Shown here one piece after another: positions 19,278 through 28,127 of a DNA stretch of 64,000 nucleotides. Numbering within the stretch: position 1 is the first letter of the stretch; each line of letters opens with the position of its first letter. The position numbers and the translations under genes were made by a program. The DNA comes from Dickeya aquatica (lineage in GTDB: Bacteria; Pseudomonadota; Gammaproteobacteria; Enterobacterales; Enterobacteriaceae). The stretch spans positions 4,402,001 to 4,466,000 of the forward strand of contig NZ_LT615367.1 in NCBI RefSeq assembly GCF_900095885.1, read 5' to 3'. A model generated the notes under the pieces. That model made no database searches. It was given only the letters and a program-made list of their open reading frames with translations, and was not told where the DNA came from.

Positions 19278-20315
19278 ATGACGCAAAAACGTCTGGGCTT
19301 TTTCACCCGGCTGCTGGACGACGCCCCCGCCGGGCAGCGTTACCGGCTGGCCTGCGAGCAAATTATTAAGGCAGAACAACTGGGTTTTGACAGCGCCTGG
19401 GTTGCCCAGCACCATTTCCACGCCGACGAGGGTGGCCTGCCCTCGCCGCTGGTGTTTCTGGCGCATGTGGCATCTCAGACCCGCCGCATTCGGCTTGGCA
19501 CCGGCGTCATCACGCTGCCGATGGAGCAACCGCTGCGGGTGGCGGAAGATACGGCTGTTCTTGACCTTCTCAGCGGCGGGCGGCTTGAGGTCGGCATCGG
19601 CTCCGGCGGCACCCCGTCATCCTTTACCGCGTTCGGCCATGACAGCGCCCGGCGCGGCGAGATCCTCGGGCGTTACCTCAGCCAGGTGCGCGCGGCCTGG
19701 GCCGGTGAGCCACTGAGCGACGATGGCAACCAGCTCTACCCGGCAGCCGCACACCTGAATCGCCGGGTGTGGCAGGCCACCTTTTCGCCAGAGGGCGCGC
19801 GCCGCGCGGGTCAGGCTGGTGACGGGCTGATGCTATCGCGCACGCAGCCGCGCCCGGACGGTTTTCCTGATGCGACGCTGGCTGACCTGCAAAACCCGAT
19901 GATAGACGCCTATCTGGCGGCACTGCCACCCGGCGTGACGCCGCGAATTATGGGGTCACGCAGCGTGTTTGTGGCCGATGACCGGGCGCTGGCGCTGCAA
20001 CTGGCCGACAGCGGTTTGCGCCGTTCGGCGGCACGGCTGGCGCAACTGGGCCGCCCGGCGCGCGATGGCTCGGTCGCGGAACTGATCGCCTCGTTTGACA
20101 GCCATGTCGGCACGCCGGAGGACGTGATTGCCTCGCTTGCCGCCGACAGCGCACTGGCACGCGCCACCGACATCGCCTTTCAGGTGCATTCCATTGACCC
20201 TCCGCACGCCCATATTTTGCGCTCGCTGGAGCTTATCGCCAGCCGGGTTGCCCCGGCGCTGGGCTGGTCATCCCAACATGCCTTTGCCGGTAACGCCACA
20301 CAGGAGCTTGTATGA
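19278..20315 (+). CDS. Luciferase-like FMN-dependent monooxygenase (KPN_01858-like)
   Basis: 345 residues of the bacterial luciferase fold. The N-terminal FDSAWVAQHHF, RIRLGTGVITLP, ILDLLSGGRLEVGIGSGG-like and FSPEGARRAGQAGDGLMLSR segments form the flavin pocket. Such enzymes use reduced FMN and oxygen to oxidise small organic molecules; a separate flavin reductase would be needed and is not seen here. The start follows AAGGAG. It overlaps the next gene by four bases. The family link to the ABC importer is recognised from memory of similar clusters; the substrate is unknown. Confidence 0.85.
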   Translation: MTQKRLGFFTRLLDDAPAGQRYRLACEQIIKAEQLGFDSAWVAQHHFHADEGGLPSPLVFLAHVASQTRRIRLGTGVITLPMEQPLRVAEDTAVLDLLSGGRLEVGIGSGGTPSSFTAFGHDSARRGEILGRYLSQVRAAWAGEPLSDDGNQLYPAAAHLNRRVWQATFSPEGARRAGQAGDGLMLSRTQPRPDGFPDATLADLQNPMIDAYLAALPPGVTPRIMGSRSVFVADDRALALQLADSGLRRSAARLAQLGRPARDGSVAELIASFDSHVGTPEDVIASLAADSALARATDIAFQVHSIDPPHAHILRSLELIASRVAPALGWSSQHAFAGNATQELV

Positions 20316-21427
20316 CTCACCCGACTGTAGACATCATCGCACAACTGGCACAGATAGCCCCCGACTCCGCGCTGGCGCAGGCCAGAGCGGTACGCGAAGC
20401 TGCTACCCGCCACACCCAGGGCAGTTATGACGTGCTGTTCAGCCACCCGCCACAGGGCAATTTATCGCTGGCGCTGCGTTTTTTCATCGCCTCGCACGTC
20501 AGCACCTTGCATGACAATGCGGCACTCGCACAGTTTTATGCCGGTCGGCTGGCCGATTTTCCCACACCGGCCCGCGACGAGGCGTTAACCCAGGCGCTGG
20601 CGCACGCCGAGCGCCTGACGCGCCACCCCGTGGCGGCAACGCCAGCCCACCTGCATGAATTACAACAGGCTGGCTGGAGCGATGACGATATCGTCACGCT
20701 GTCGCAACTGGTGGCGTTTGTCAGTTTCCAAAGCCGTCTGGTGGTGGGGTTGCAGCAACTCACCACCGCCGCGCCGCTGGTGGCAAACACCGCTGACGTC
20801 ACCGCCGGTCACTGGCATACCCAGCCGTTGACCCACAGCAACAAAACCGCCCCGACGGCCTTTACGCAGGGTGAGTTGGGCTGGGAGCCGTGGATAGCCG
20901 CGAAACCGCTGGCGGCCTTCAGCGAAGAGGAACAGGCGGTTCTGGCGCGTTTTGGTCATACCGAATCGGATTATTTCCGCCTGCTGGGGCGCAACCTGCC
21001 GCTGCTCGAGCAACGCACCCTGACCGACAAGGGCATTTTTTATACCTCGGGCGGCCTGCCGCGCAGCGAGCGCGAACTGGCGGCCACGGTGGTCAGCAAG
21101 GTCAACGGGTGTATTTATTGCGCCTCGGTACATGCGCGCAAGGCAAGCCAGCTGTCAAAACAGGATGACGCGGTGCAGCGCTTATTGAATGTGCCGCCGG
21201 GCGGCTCTCTGGCGGCCGGACAAGACCCGCGCTGGCAGGCGATCATCACCTTTGCCGCCCGGCTTTCTGCGACCCCGGCGCAGGTCAGCTCGCACGATGT
21301 CGATAGCCTGCGGGCAGCGGGGCTGGATACACAGGCCATCCTCGACCTGATTCAGTCCACCGCGTTTTTTGCCTGGGCTAACCGCCTGATGCTGACGCTT
21401 GGCGAACCGTTCTGGCCCTCACACTGA
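20312..21427 (+). CDS. Fused double CMD/AhpD-like protein
   Basis: 371 residues that seem to be two carboxymuconolactone-decarboxylase-type domains joined (Avi_7170-like N-half, Avi_7169-like C-half). The C-half has the AhpD redox motif C267-x-x-C270-x-x-x-H274 (NGCIYCASVHA); the N-half lacks any equivalent cysteines. It may act as a peroxidase or redox partner of the adjacent flavin monooxygenase, clearing peroxide by-products (inference). Start by ATGA overlap with the monooxygenase. In other genomes these two domains can occur as separate genes, which would make this a fusion. Confidence 0.78.
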   Translation: MTHPTVDIIAQLAQIAPDSALAQARAVREAATRHTQGSYDVLFSHPPQGNLSLALRFFIASHVSTLHDNAALAQFYAGRLADFPTPARDEALTQALAHAERLTRHPVAATPAHLHELQQAGWSDDDIVTLSQLVAFVSFQSRLVVGLQQLTTAAPLVANTADVTAGHWHTQPLTHSNKTAPTAFTQGELGWEPWIAAKPLAAFSEEEQAVLARFGHTESDYFRLLGRNLPLLEQRTLTDKGIFYTSGGLPRSERELAATVVSKVNGCIYCASVHARKASQLSKQDDAVQRLLNVPPGGSLAAGQDPRWQAIITFAARLSATPAQVSSHDVDSLRAAGLDTQAILDLIQSTAFFAWANRLMLTLGEPFWPSH

Positions 21428-21518
21428 CCCGCACCGGTCAGTGCGTGTTGAGTGCGCACTGACCCGGTACATATCTTGCTTGCCTGTGTTACCCGATTCA
21501 ACACAGGAGTCAGCCAGC

Positions 21519-22997
21519 ATGAACGACCACTGTTTGCATATTGATTTTGTGGCGCACCGCAGCCTGCAAGAACAGTTGCGTGAAACGTTGATTGCCTCGA
21601 TTCTGGCCGGGGTATTTCCCGTCGATGAAGCGCTGCCGTCATGCCGTAAGCTATCGTGTCAGTTGAATATTTCACGCAATACCGTCGCGCTGGTGTATGA
21701 GGGGCTGCAAAGCGATGGCTATCTGGTGAGCCGACCGCGCAGCGGTTACTACCTGCACCCGGATTACCATCAGCCTGCTGACGTGCCCGCCCCCAACGCC
21801 GCGCCCGCCGCTGAACACGGCCAGGCACCAGATTGGGGCAAACGCCTGAACGTCAGCCCCAGCAATTTCCTCGCCATCATGAAACCAGCGCAGTGGATGT
21901 CGTTTCCCTACCCGTTTATTTACGGCCAGCCCAACACCCAGCTCTTCCCGATTGAGCAATGGCGTGATACCACCCGACGCGTCACCGGCAGCCACCGCGA
22001 TCACCACTGGCTGTATGACAATATCGATCAGGACGTGCCGTTCCTGATTGAACAGTTGCGCCAGCGTATTTTGCCCAAGCGCGGCATCATCGCCCGCGCC
22101 GATGAGATTCTGATTACGCTAGGCTCGCAAAACGCCCTGAGCCTGCTCTCGCAGCTCCTGTTTAACCGCAACACCCGGGTGGCGGTAGAAAATCCGGTGT
22201 TCCGCGAGGCCATCAACGCCTTTGCCTTGCAAGGCGCGCACATCGTTCCCCACGCGCTGGATGATGAAGGGCTCGTGCTCGACGCGCACTCGGCGCAGTG
22301 TGACTACTTTTACGTCACCCCCAGCCATCAGGCCCCGACCGGCGTCAGAATGAGCAACGCACGGCGCACCGCGCTGCTGGCCCATGCCAGCCGCTATGAC
22401 CAGATAATCATTGAAGATGATTACGACTCGGAAACCAATTTCGACCCGCACCCTCGGGCGGCGCTGAAAGCCAGTGACGTTAACCGCCGGGTGATTTACG
22501 TCAGCAGCCTGTCCAAATCGCTGTCGCCGGGCCTGCGGCTTGGCTACCTGGTCGCCCCCTCAGAGCTGATAGACGAATTGCGGGCGCTCAGGCGGCTGAT
22601 GTATCGCCACCCGCCCACCAACATCCAGCACCAGATGGCGCATTTTCTGGCGCAAGGCTATTACGAGGCGTACCTGCACCGCTATCGGGAAGACTCGGCG
22701 CGGCGCTGGCATCAATTAAATAACGCGCTGGGCCGCGATTTGCCCCACTGCCAGCGTCGGGCGGGCAGCGAACATGCCAGCGCATTCTGGCTGCAAGCCC
22801 CTGATGGCGTAAACACCCAGCAACTGGCATGGCGCGCCGCCCATGCCGGGGTAGTCATTGAACCCGGTCAGGCGCATTTTCTCGGGCCGCCGATGCCGGG
22901 AAATTACTTCCGGCTCGGCTTTCACGCCATCCGGCCGGAACAGATTGATGAGGGGATTCGTCGGTTGGCTCTCGCGCTGGAGCAGGTGGCCCGCTAA
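21519..22997 (+). CDS. MocR-type GntR regulator with aminotransferase-like domain
   Basis: 492 residues. The N-terminal winged helix (LPSCRKLSCQLNISRNTVALVYEGLQSDGYL) is followed by a fold-type I aminotransferase domain with the PLP lysine in SSLSKSLSPGLRLGYLV and the EDDYDSE motif. MocR proteins use PLP or an amino-PLP adduct as effector. ATG 21519 has CAGGAG upstream; the longer frame from 21399 overlaps the previous gene and is unlikely. It lies 91 bases after the CMD protein in the same direction, so it may regulate the importer-monooxygenase operon. Confidence 0.87.
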   Translation: MNDHCLHIDFVAHRSLQEQLRETLIASILAGVFPVDEALPSCRKLSCQLNISRNTVALVYEGLQSDGYLVSRPRSGYYLHPDYHQPADVPAPNAAPAAEHGQAPDWGKRLNVSPSNFLAIMKPAQWMSFPYPFIYGQPNTQLFPIEQWRDTTRRVTGSHRDHHWLYDNIDQDVPFLIEQLRQRILPKRGIIARADEILITLGSQNALSLLSQLLFNRNTRVAVENPVFREAINAFALQGAHIVPHALDDEGLVLDAHSAQCDYFYVTPSHQAPTGVRMSNARRTALLAHASRYDQIIIEDDYDSETNFDPHPRAALKASDVNRRVIYVSSLSKSLSPGLRLGYLVAPSELIDELRALRRLMYRHPPTNIQHQMAHFLAQGYYEAYLHRYREDSARRWHQLNNALGRDLPHCQRRAGSEHASAFWLQAPDGVNTQQLAWRAAHAGVVIEPGQAHFLGPPMPGNYFRLGFHAIRPEQIDEGIRRLALALEQVAR

Positions 22998-23018
22998 CGC
23001 CAAAAGCGAGAGCGGGCC
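22988..23018. terminator. Hairpin between convergent MocR and glk genes
   Basis: An 8-bp stem GGCCCGCT / AGCGGGCC encloses the MocR stop codon. No clear T-run follows, so termination efficiency is uncertain. Confidence 0.4.
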
Positions 23019-23029
23019 TGCCAGCACGA

Positions 23030-23998
23030 TTACAGCGTTTGCCCCAGCGCCTGACGCAGGTAGGCTCCCGCGCCCAGGAGCCCCGGATGCGGGTGGGTGA
23101 TCATAAACACCGGAATATCGGCAAGGTAGTCACGAAAGCGGCCTTTATCTTCGAAGGCGCTGCGAAAACCGGAGTTGCGGAAGAATTCGAGGAAGCGCGG
23201 CACAATGCCGCCTGCGATATAAACGCCGCCAAAGGTGCCGAGCGTCAGGGCCAGATTGCCGCCAAAACGCCCCATCAGCACACAAAACAGCGACAAAGCG
23301 CGCAGGCAGTCAACATCGCTGTGCGCCAGCGCGCGCTCGGACACCACCTGCGGCGTCAGCGCTTCCGGCACCCGGTTATCCGCTTTGACGATGGCGCGAT
23401 AAATGTTGACCAGCCCCGGCCCGGAGAGCACCCGCTCGGCAGAGACATGCCCCAGTTCCTGACGCAGCACCTGTAACAGCAGGTCTTCTTCTTCGCTGTT
23501 GGAGGCGAAATCAACGTGCCCGCCTTCGCCCGGCAGACTGAGCCATTTGCCCCCGACTGCCAACAGGTGCGCGACGCCAAGCCCGGTGCCCGCGCCGTAT
23601 ATCGCAACCGGTTTGCCTTTCTGCGGCTCGCCGCCGCCAAGCTGGATAACGTCATCGCCGCCCAGCACCGGCACCGCCATGCTGACCGCCGTAAAATCGT
23701 TGATCACCGCAAGCTGTTCAAAACCAAGGTTTTGCTGCATTTCCGCCATCGAAAATGCCCAGTGATGATTGGTCATCGCCACCCAATCGCCCGTCACCGG
23801 GCAGGCGATGGCGATACACCCATGTTTAACCGACGCCTCTGGATGGGCGGCTAAAAACAGCCGGATCACCGTTTCCAGACTGTCGTGCTCGTGCACGGCA
23901 TAGTGCTGGCTGTGCGCAATCGCACCGTTTTCCAGCTCGCACAGCGCAAGGCGCGCATTCGTCCCGCCGACATCACCTACCAGCGCATACTGAGGCAT
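23030..23998 (-). CDS. glk: Glucokinase
   Basis: 322 residues, one more than E. coli Glk. The phosphate motif [20 protein letters not shown], the sugar-binding [19 protein letters not shown] and [11 protein letters not shown], and the EGGHVDFA segment are conserved. It phosphorylates cytosolic glucose with ATP, which matters here for glucose released by beta-glucosidases. It is monocistronic on the minus strand, convergent with the MocR gene. Start ATG gives MPQYALVGD, matching the family. Confidence 0.95.
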   Translation of the reverse strand: MPQYALVGDVGGTNARLALCELENGAIAHSQHYAVHEHDSLETVIRLFLAAHPEASVKHGCIAIACPVTGDWVAMTNHHWAFSMAEMQQNLGFEQLAVINDFTAVSMAVPVLGGDDVIQLGGGEPQKGKPVAIYGAGTGLGVAHLLAVGGKWLSLPGEGGHVDFASNSEEEDLLLQVLRQELGHVSAERVLSGPGLVNIYRAIVKADNRVPEALTPQVVSERALAHSDVDCLRALSLFCVLMGRFGGNLALTLGTFGGVYIAGGIVPRFLEFFRNSGFRSAFEDKGRFRDYLADIPVFMITHPHPGLLGAGAYLRQALGQTL

Positions 23999-24073
23999 AA
24001 ATCATGGTCTCCCGTTGCAATGTCATCTGCCAACATGCGGCAAACGGCACCGGCAGAGCGTTTGCCACCGCAC

Positions 24074-24376
24074 TCAGGCGTCATCACTCTTCCGCGCACC
24101 TTTTTTCAGCCGCAGCATAAAATCACGAAAATGGGGTGCCAGCTCTGCAAACAGCGGGTCTTTGCGGTGGGCCATCATGACCTCGCCAAACAGTTTCAAA
24201 CCCGTGCAGAACGCTGCCACTTCGGCATCCGGCAGGATCGCCCTGGCCCGGACTCGTTCAATAATTTCCAGAATATCGTCATGATTGGTGGCGTCAAACG
24301 TCAGAGTCTGATTTTGTGGCGTGTCATCGCGATTATCGGCGAGTTTTTCCAGCGTGATACGATAGTGATACGGCAT
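24074..24376 (-). CDS. DUF3861 family protein
   Basis: 100 residues starting MPYHYRITLEKL, after AAGGA. Small, soluble and without signal peptide; I recognise the DUF3861 pattern (YRITLE, NHDDILEIIERV, DAEVAAFCTGLKLFGEVML-like). Function unknown. It is divergent from a MarR gene and its start lies just 41 bases from the first MarR-type palindrome, so it is probably under that regulator's control. The longer frame from 24433 would run through the operator. Confidence 0.8.
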   Translation of the reverse strand: MPYHYRITLEKLADNRDDTPQNQTLTFDATNHDDILEIIERVRARAILPDAEVAAFCTGLKLFGEVMMAHRKDPLFAELAPHFRDFMLRLKKGARKSDDA

Positions 24377-24417
24377 GATTTTATCCTTGCTGTTTGTAAA
24401 TGGCGCAGAGCGCCACA

Positions 24418-24436
24418 TGGTTGATATTATCAACCA
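24418..24436. promoter_or_regulatory. MarR-type operator 1 (perfect palindrome)
   Basis: TGGTTGATATTATCAACCA is a 9+1+9 perfect palindrome in the 92-base gap between the DUF3861 and marR genes. Confidence 0.7.
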
Positions 24437-24446
24437 TACACTTCAA

Positions 24447-24465
24447 TGGTTGATAAGGTCAACAA
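24447..24465. promoter_or_regulatory. MarR-type operator 2 (imperfect copy)
   Basis: TGGTTGATAAGGTCAACAA repeats the left half of operator 1 exactly, with the right half degraded. It begins 29 bases after operator 1 and ends four bases before the marR start codon, so a bound repressor would block marR itself. Confidence 0.6.
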
Positions 24466-24468
24466 ATA

Positions 24469-24909
24469 ATGAATAACACGGCTGACACTCAAATGTTCGA
24501 CCTGCTCGGTGAATTGATCCACGGGTTTAAACAACGTCTGCAAGAAAGCACGGCATTGAGCGAGGCCGGGCTGGCTCCGTTTCAGGCCCGCACGCTGGGA
24601 ATGATTGCCCGCCACCCGGCACAAAGCCAGCATCATCTGGTGACGCGCTCGGGCCGGGACAAGGCGCAAATCGCGCGCCTGCTTAAAGAGCTGGAGGCGC
24701 TGGGGCTGATTCAACGCCAGCCGTCGCCGGATGACCGGCGCGCGCAGGTGGTATCGCTCACGGAAAAAGGATGGGCTATCCATCAGCAGGTGGTGGCGGC
24801 ACGCAGCGCGTTATTGCAGCAGGCGTTTAGCAACGTCAGCGAAGAAGAGCGCCGCCAGTTTGCGCAAGTGCTGCAAAAAATGCAGCAAAACCTGGCAGCG
24901 GCACAATAA
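24469..24909 (+). CDS. MarR-family transcriptional regulator
   Basis: 146 residues. The winged helix is clear: HHLVTRSGRDKAQIARLLKELEALGLIQRQPSPDDRRAQVVSLTEKG, with the DDRR wing. It likely represses itself and the divergent DUF3861 gene through the paired palindromes immediately upstream. Ligand unknown. The ribosome binding site is weak (AAGGT further upstream), consistent with low expression. Confidence 0.88.
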   Translation: MNNTADTQMFDLLGELIHGFKQRLQESTALSEAGLAPFQARTLGMIARHPAQSQHHLVTRSGRDKAQIARLLKELEALGLIQRQPSPDDRRAQVVSLTEKGWAIHQQVVAARSALLQQAFSNVSEEERRQFAQVLQKMQQNLAAAQ

Positions 24910-24915
24910 TGTCAG

Positions 24916-25440
24916 TCAGTCAGTCAGCCGGGCTGGGGCGGCGGTGTTGATATCATCCGCACCGCTGTCGCTTGTCGTCTGTTGGCGATAGATATCCCGA
25001 CGCAGTAACGTCCAGGTGTAATCCGGCTGGTTCACCGCTTCATACCCTAATTTCTGGTATAACCACGGGGCCGTCGAGGTCAGCAGCAACTGGCGGCGCA
25101 GGCGCTGCAAACCCGGGTGCGCCAGCGTGCATTGCACCAGAAACCGCCCCAGCCCGTTGCCCTGATGGGCCGGGAGCACAAACACATCGCATAAATAACC
25201 GAAGGTGGCGAAATCCGTCACCATGCGCGCCAGCCCGATTTGCTGCGTGCGATGGTAAAGCCCAAAGCACAGGCTATTTTCCAGCGACAGCGCCACCGTT
25301 TCTTTATCGATACCCGCCGCCCAGGATGATTCGGTGAGATAACCGTGCACCGTATCCAAATCAAGCTGCCGTGGGTCTGTTGAAACCCAATACTCTCCCT
25401 GACGCCATTGCTGTGGCGCACGCGCACCTGTATTTAACAA
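24916..25440 (-). CDS. GNAT-family N-acetyltransferase
   Basis: 174 residues. The acetyl-CoA loop is VFVLPAHQGNGLGRFLVQC (pattern Q-x-x-G-x-G/A), with LVTSTAPWLYQKLGYEAV-like C-terminal strand. The substrate is unknown. A TTG at 25440 just after GGGGGTGAG is the most likely start; no ATG fits the family N-terminus. The stop codon lies in a small CAGT tandem repeat (24910-24925), a possible length-variable site at the C-terminus. Confidence 0.78.
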   Translation of the reverse strand: MLNTGARAPQQWRQGEYWVSTDPRQLDLDTVHGYLTESSWAAGIDKETVALSLENSLCFGLYHRTQQIGLARMVTDFATFGYLCDVFVLPAHQGNGLGRFLVQCTLAHPGLQRLRRQLLLTSTAPWLYQKLGYEAVNQPDYTWTLLRRDIYRQQTTSDSGADDINTAAPARLTD

Positions 25441-25518
25441 AGCTCACCCCCGTTGATACATGCCTTTCCCCACTAAACGACCCGCACTCGCGCAGCGCCC
25501 GTGCGTTATCGGTTGCTC

Positions 25519-25989
25519 TTAGCCATGCGCTTTTACCGGCAGCGCGGTTTTATGAATCAATCGCCGTAGCGAAAAAGATGACTGCACATCACGCAGCCCT
25601 TCGATTTTTATCAGCTTCTTTTGCAAAAAGCGCTCAAAATCAGACAGGCTGGCGGCCACCACCCGCAGCATGAAATCATGGCTGCCAGACATCAAATGGC
25701 ACTCCATCACTTCATCAAAGGTGGCTATCTGCTGTTCAAACTTGCGAAAGGTGGCTTCCGATTTCGGCTCAAGCGTCAGCGAGATATAGGCATTGACCGG
25801 GAAACCGGCTTTTTCCTGATCCAGCAACGTGACATAACCCTCGATAACCCCGGCGTCTTCGAGCTGTTTTAGCCGCCGGGTACAGGGTGTGGCTGATAAA
25901 CACACCCGCTCGGCCAGCGTCGTGGTTTTCAGGCGCGCATCCTGCTGGAGTTCATTCAACAGCTGCGCATCTATACGATCGATCTTCAT
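25519..25989 (-). CDS. Lrp/AsnC-family regulator
   Basis: 156 residues from MKIDRIDAQLLNELQQDARL. The helix-turn-helix TLAERVCLSATPCTRRLKQLEDAGVI and the C-terminal RAM domain (VMECHLMSGSHDFMLRVVAASLSDFERFL) are complete. Lrp-type proteins sense amino acids as octamers or dimers. It is divergent from the YitT-type membrane protein gene, and with about 210 bases between them it may regulate that gene. Confidence 0.88.
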   Translation of the reverse strand: MKIDRIDAQLLNELQQDARLKTTTLAERVCLSATPCTRRLKQLEDAGVIEGYVTLLDQEKAGFPVNAYISLTLEPKSEATFRKFEQQIATFDEVMECHLMSGSHDFMLRVVAASLSDFERFLQKKLIKIEGLRDVQSSFSLRRLIHKTALPVKAHG

Positions 25990-26200
25990 GAGTGAATTTC
26001 CCCAAATCATCGCCCCAAACGAGTGACGAGCCCTAAAAATGGCAGAATAAACCCTCCTTTTTAGTTAAATCTCACTCAATGATCAATGTTAATTTGAGCG
26101 CTAAAAGTGAATGCAAAATCACACAAGATGCAAATATATGCATTTCTTATGGCTAAAAACAGATGACGCACAACGAATGACAGGCAATGAGGGTAACACC

Positions 26201-26848
26201 GTGATCAAAGAGTCAGCTTTGCCCGCCGCGTCCCCGGCAACTCCGCCCAAAACCGGGCTGTCACACACGCTGAAAGATGATATTTACGGCCTGGCGCTCG
26301 GCGTGATGTTCATCGCCTTTGGCCTGAATATGTTGAAATTATCCGGCATGGTAACGGGCGGTATTGCCGGTATCGCGTTACTGCTTTCCTACCACCTGCC
26401 GCTGTCGATAGGGGTGTTGTTCATCCTGACCAACATCCCGTTTATGATTTTTTGCTATTTCAGCATGGGGCGCGCGTTTACGCTGAAAACCCTTGTCGTT
26501 AATATCACCTTGAGCGCCGCCACCCAGACGGTGCCCTATCTGCTGAAGATTAACTACATTCATCCGCTGTTTTCCGCCCTGGTCGGCGGCACGTTTCTCG
26601 GCATGGGGATTTTGTCACTGGCGCGCCATAACGCCTCGGTTGGCGGCACCGGCGTGGTGACGCTCTGGCTGTATCAGCGCTTTGGCATCAACGCGGGGAA
26701 AAGCCAGATGCTGTTGGATGTGCTGGTGTTTGCGCTCTCGCTCATCAACCTGCCGCTGCCGTTGTTGCTGTGGTCGGCCCTGAGTGCGCTGGCGATGAAC
26801 GCGATGCTGATGAACTGGCATAAACCGGGGCGCTATCAAGGCGGTTAG
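26201..26848 (+). CDS. YitT-family (DUF161) membrane protein
   Basis: About 215 residues with five or six hydrophobic segments beginning at IYGLALGVMFIAFGLNMLKLSG, including VTGGIAGIALLLSYHLPLSIGVLFILTNIPFMI and NASVGGTGVVTLWLYQRFGINAGKSQ, a strong YitT signature. The family's transport substrate is not settled. I prefer GTG 26201 because GAGGG lies seven bases upstream; ATGs at 26111 and 26177 are possible but have poorer sites. The divergent Lrp/AsnC gene suggests amino-acid-responsive expression. Confidence 0.78.
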   Translation: MIKESALPAASPATPPKTGLSHTLKDDIYGLALGVMFIAFGLNMLKLSGMVTGGIAGIALLLSYHLPLSIGVLFILTNIPFMIFCYFSMGRAFTLKTLVVNITLSAATQTVPYLLKINYIHPLFSALVGGTFLGMGILSLARHNASVGGTGVVTLWLYQRFGINAGKSQMLLDVLVFALSLINLPLPLLLWSALSALAMNAMLMNWHKPGRYQGG

Positions 26849-26917
26849 TCTGTGCCGACTGGCACAAACGTCATCAGATATCGCCCCGTGTTTATCGGAA
26901 TTGCAGGCTACAACGGC

Positions 26918-28114
26918 TTATTTTGCCGCCTGTAGCAAGGTGGAGAATTGCTGCCAGAGCGCATCGGCACTGCGCTGATAACCCTGCTGGCTGAGGTGGA
27001 TAAGATCATTGCGCGCATAGCCTTGGGCGTTCCATTTCTCAATGGCGCAATCCCCGCCCATGTAATCAAACCAGTTCCAGAATAACGCCTGATTGGCACG
27101 GGCAACCTCGCGCTGCACCTCAATGATAGCCTTCAGGTTTTCCGGCTGCCGCTGTAGGCACGACGCACCATTTTTGTTGCTGATGCTGCTCCCCGGCCCC
27201 ACCAGCAAAATCACCGTATTCGGCAGTCTCTGGCGAATGGTCTGCACGTACTGCTGGTAATTTTGCTGGTAGCGCTGCAAATCCAGTTGCCGGTCAAAGG
27301 CTTCGTTGGTGCCGTAGGCCAGAATCACCATATCCGGTTGCAACGCCTGAAGTGTCGAGGGCCAGTTGAGGTGCCATTTATCCAGCATCGTGACCTGCGC
27401 GCCGTTAATGCCAAGCGCACTGAGCATCACGCCGCCTGCGCGCGGTGAGCGCAATAACCAGCCCGCCAGTTGACTGCCCGCGCCCGCAGAGAGCGAATAA
27501 TTGACCGGCGAGTGTGTCGTGACTGGCGCACTGAGCTGCCAGCGCGCCTGGCTGTCCGGCAGGGTAACGCGCTGGCCTGACAGTTGCAGCACGCTGTCTG
27601 CCTGATTGCGGTACAACGCCTGTACCTGCATGTCATCACCGTTGCGGGTGGCGAATTGTGCGCTATTGCCCGCTTGCATCGGCGTGGCAATATTCCCGCC
27701 CAGCGTAAACGCCGGATCGCTATTGCGGCGGCTGGTAATCAGGCTCCAGCCTCTGGCTTTACCAAACACCACCTGATCATAACGATTACCCGGCACCGCC
27801 ACCGGGCTGACAAACCCGGCACCGCCATCACCATATTGCTGCTGAAAATGCTGGCGCAGCTGGCCGGAGAAAAAATCCGCCGCCGTGTGCGAGTCACCGA
27901 GTTGCAGGATGTGTACCTTTTCCTGGTTGCTGTTTGCCAGCTTGCGCTTCATTTGCGCCAGCCTGACATCACCGTAATCAACCAGTTGTGCCTCACTGCT
28001 CCCTGTACCGGGCGTGTTGACAACCAGCGGCGCATTGCCGCTTTCCCGATGGCAGGACGTGAGCAGCATAAGACAAACTGCTGTCAGCATCAGATACCAC
28101 TTTTTATTTTTCAT
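26918..28114 (-). CDS. SGNH/GDSL hydrolase lipoprotein
   Basis: 398 residues. A lipoprotein signal with lipobox LLTSC is followed by an SGNH hydrolase: block I LQLGDSHTAADFF, block III AYGTNEAF and the catalytic D-x-x-H in NDLIHLSQQGY. Such periplasmic enzymes add or remove O-acetyl groups on polysaccharides or peptidoglycan (PatB/Ape1 type). It is the last gene of an MBOAT-SGNH-SGNH operon, one base after the previous stop. The start is MKNKKWYLML, two codons after an in-frame pair of ATGs. Confidence 0.82.
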   Translation of the reverse strand: MKNKKWYLMLTAVCLMLLTSCHRESGNAPLVVNTPGTGSSEAQLVDYGDVRLAQMKRKLANSNQEKVHILQLGDSHTAADFFSGQLRQHFQQQYGDGGAGFVSPVAVPGNRYDQVVFGKARGWSLITSRRNSDPAFTLGGNIATPMQAGNSAQFATRNGDDMQVQALYRNQADSVLQLSGQRVTLPDSQARWQLSAPVTTHSPVNYSLSAGAGSQLAGWLLRSPRAGGVMLSALGINGAQVTMLDKWHLNWPSTLQALQPDMVILAYGTNEAFDRQLDLQRYQQNYQQYVQTIRQRLPNTVILLVGPGSSISNKNGASCLQRQPENLKAIIEVQREVARANQALFWNWFDYMGGDCAIEKWNAQGYARNDLIHLSQQGYQRSADALWQQFSTLLQAAK

Positions 28115-28127
28115 TTCTATCATCACC

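Noticed and set aside
26851..26866. TGTGCC-GACT-GGCACA hairpin after the YitT gene as a terminator or REP element
   Set aside because: Short stem without T-run, and no second copy was noticed in the window.
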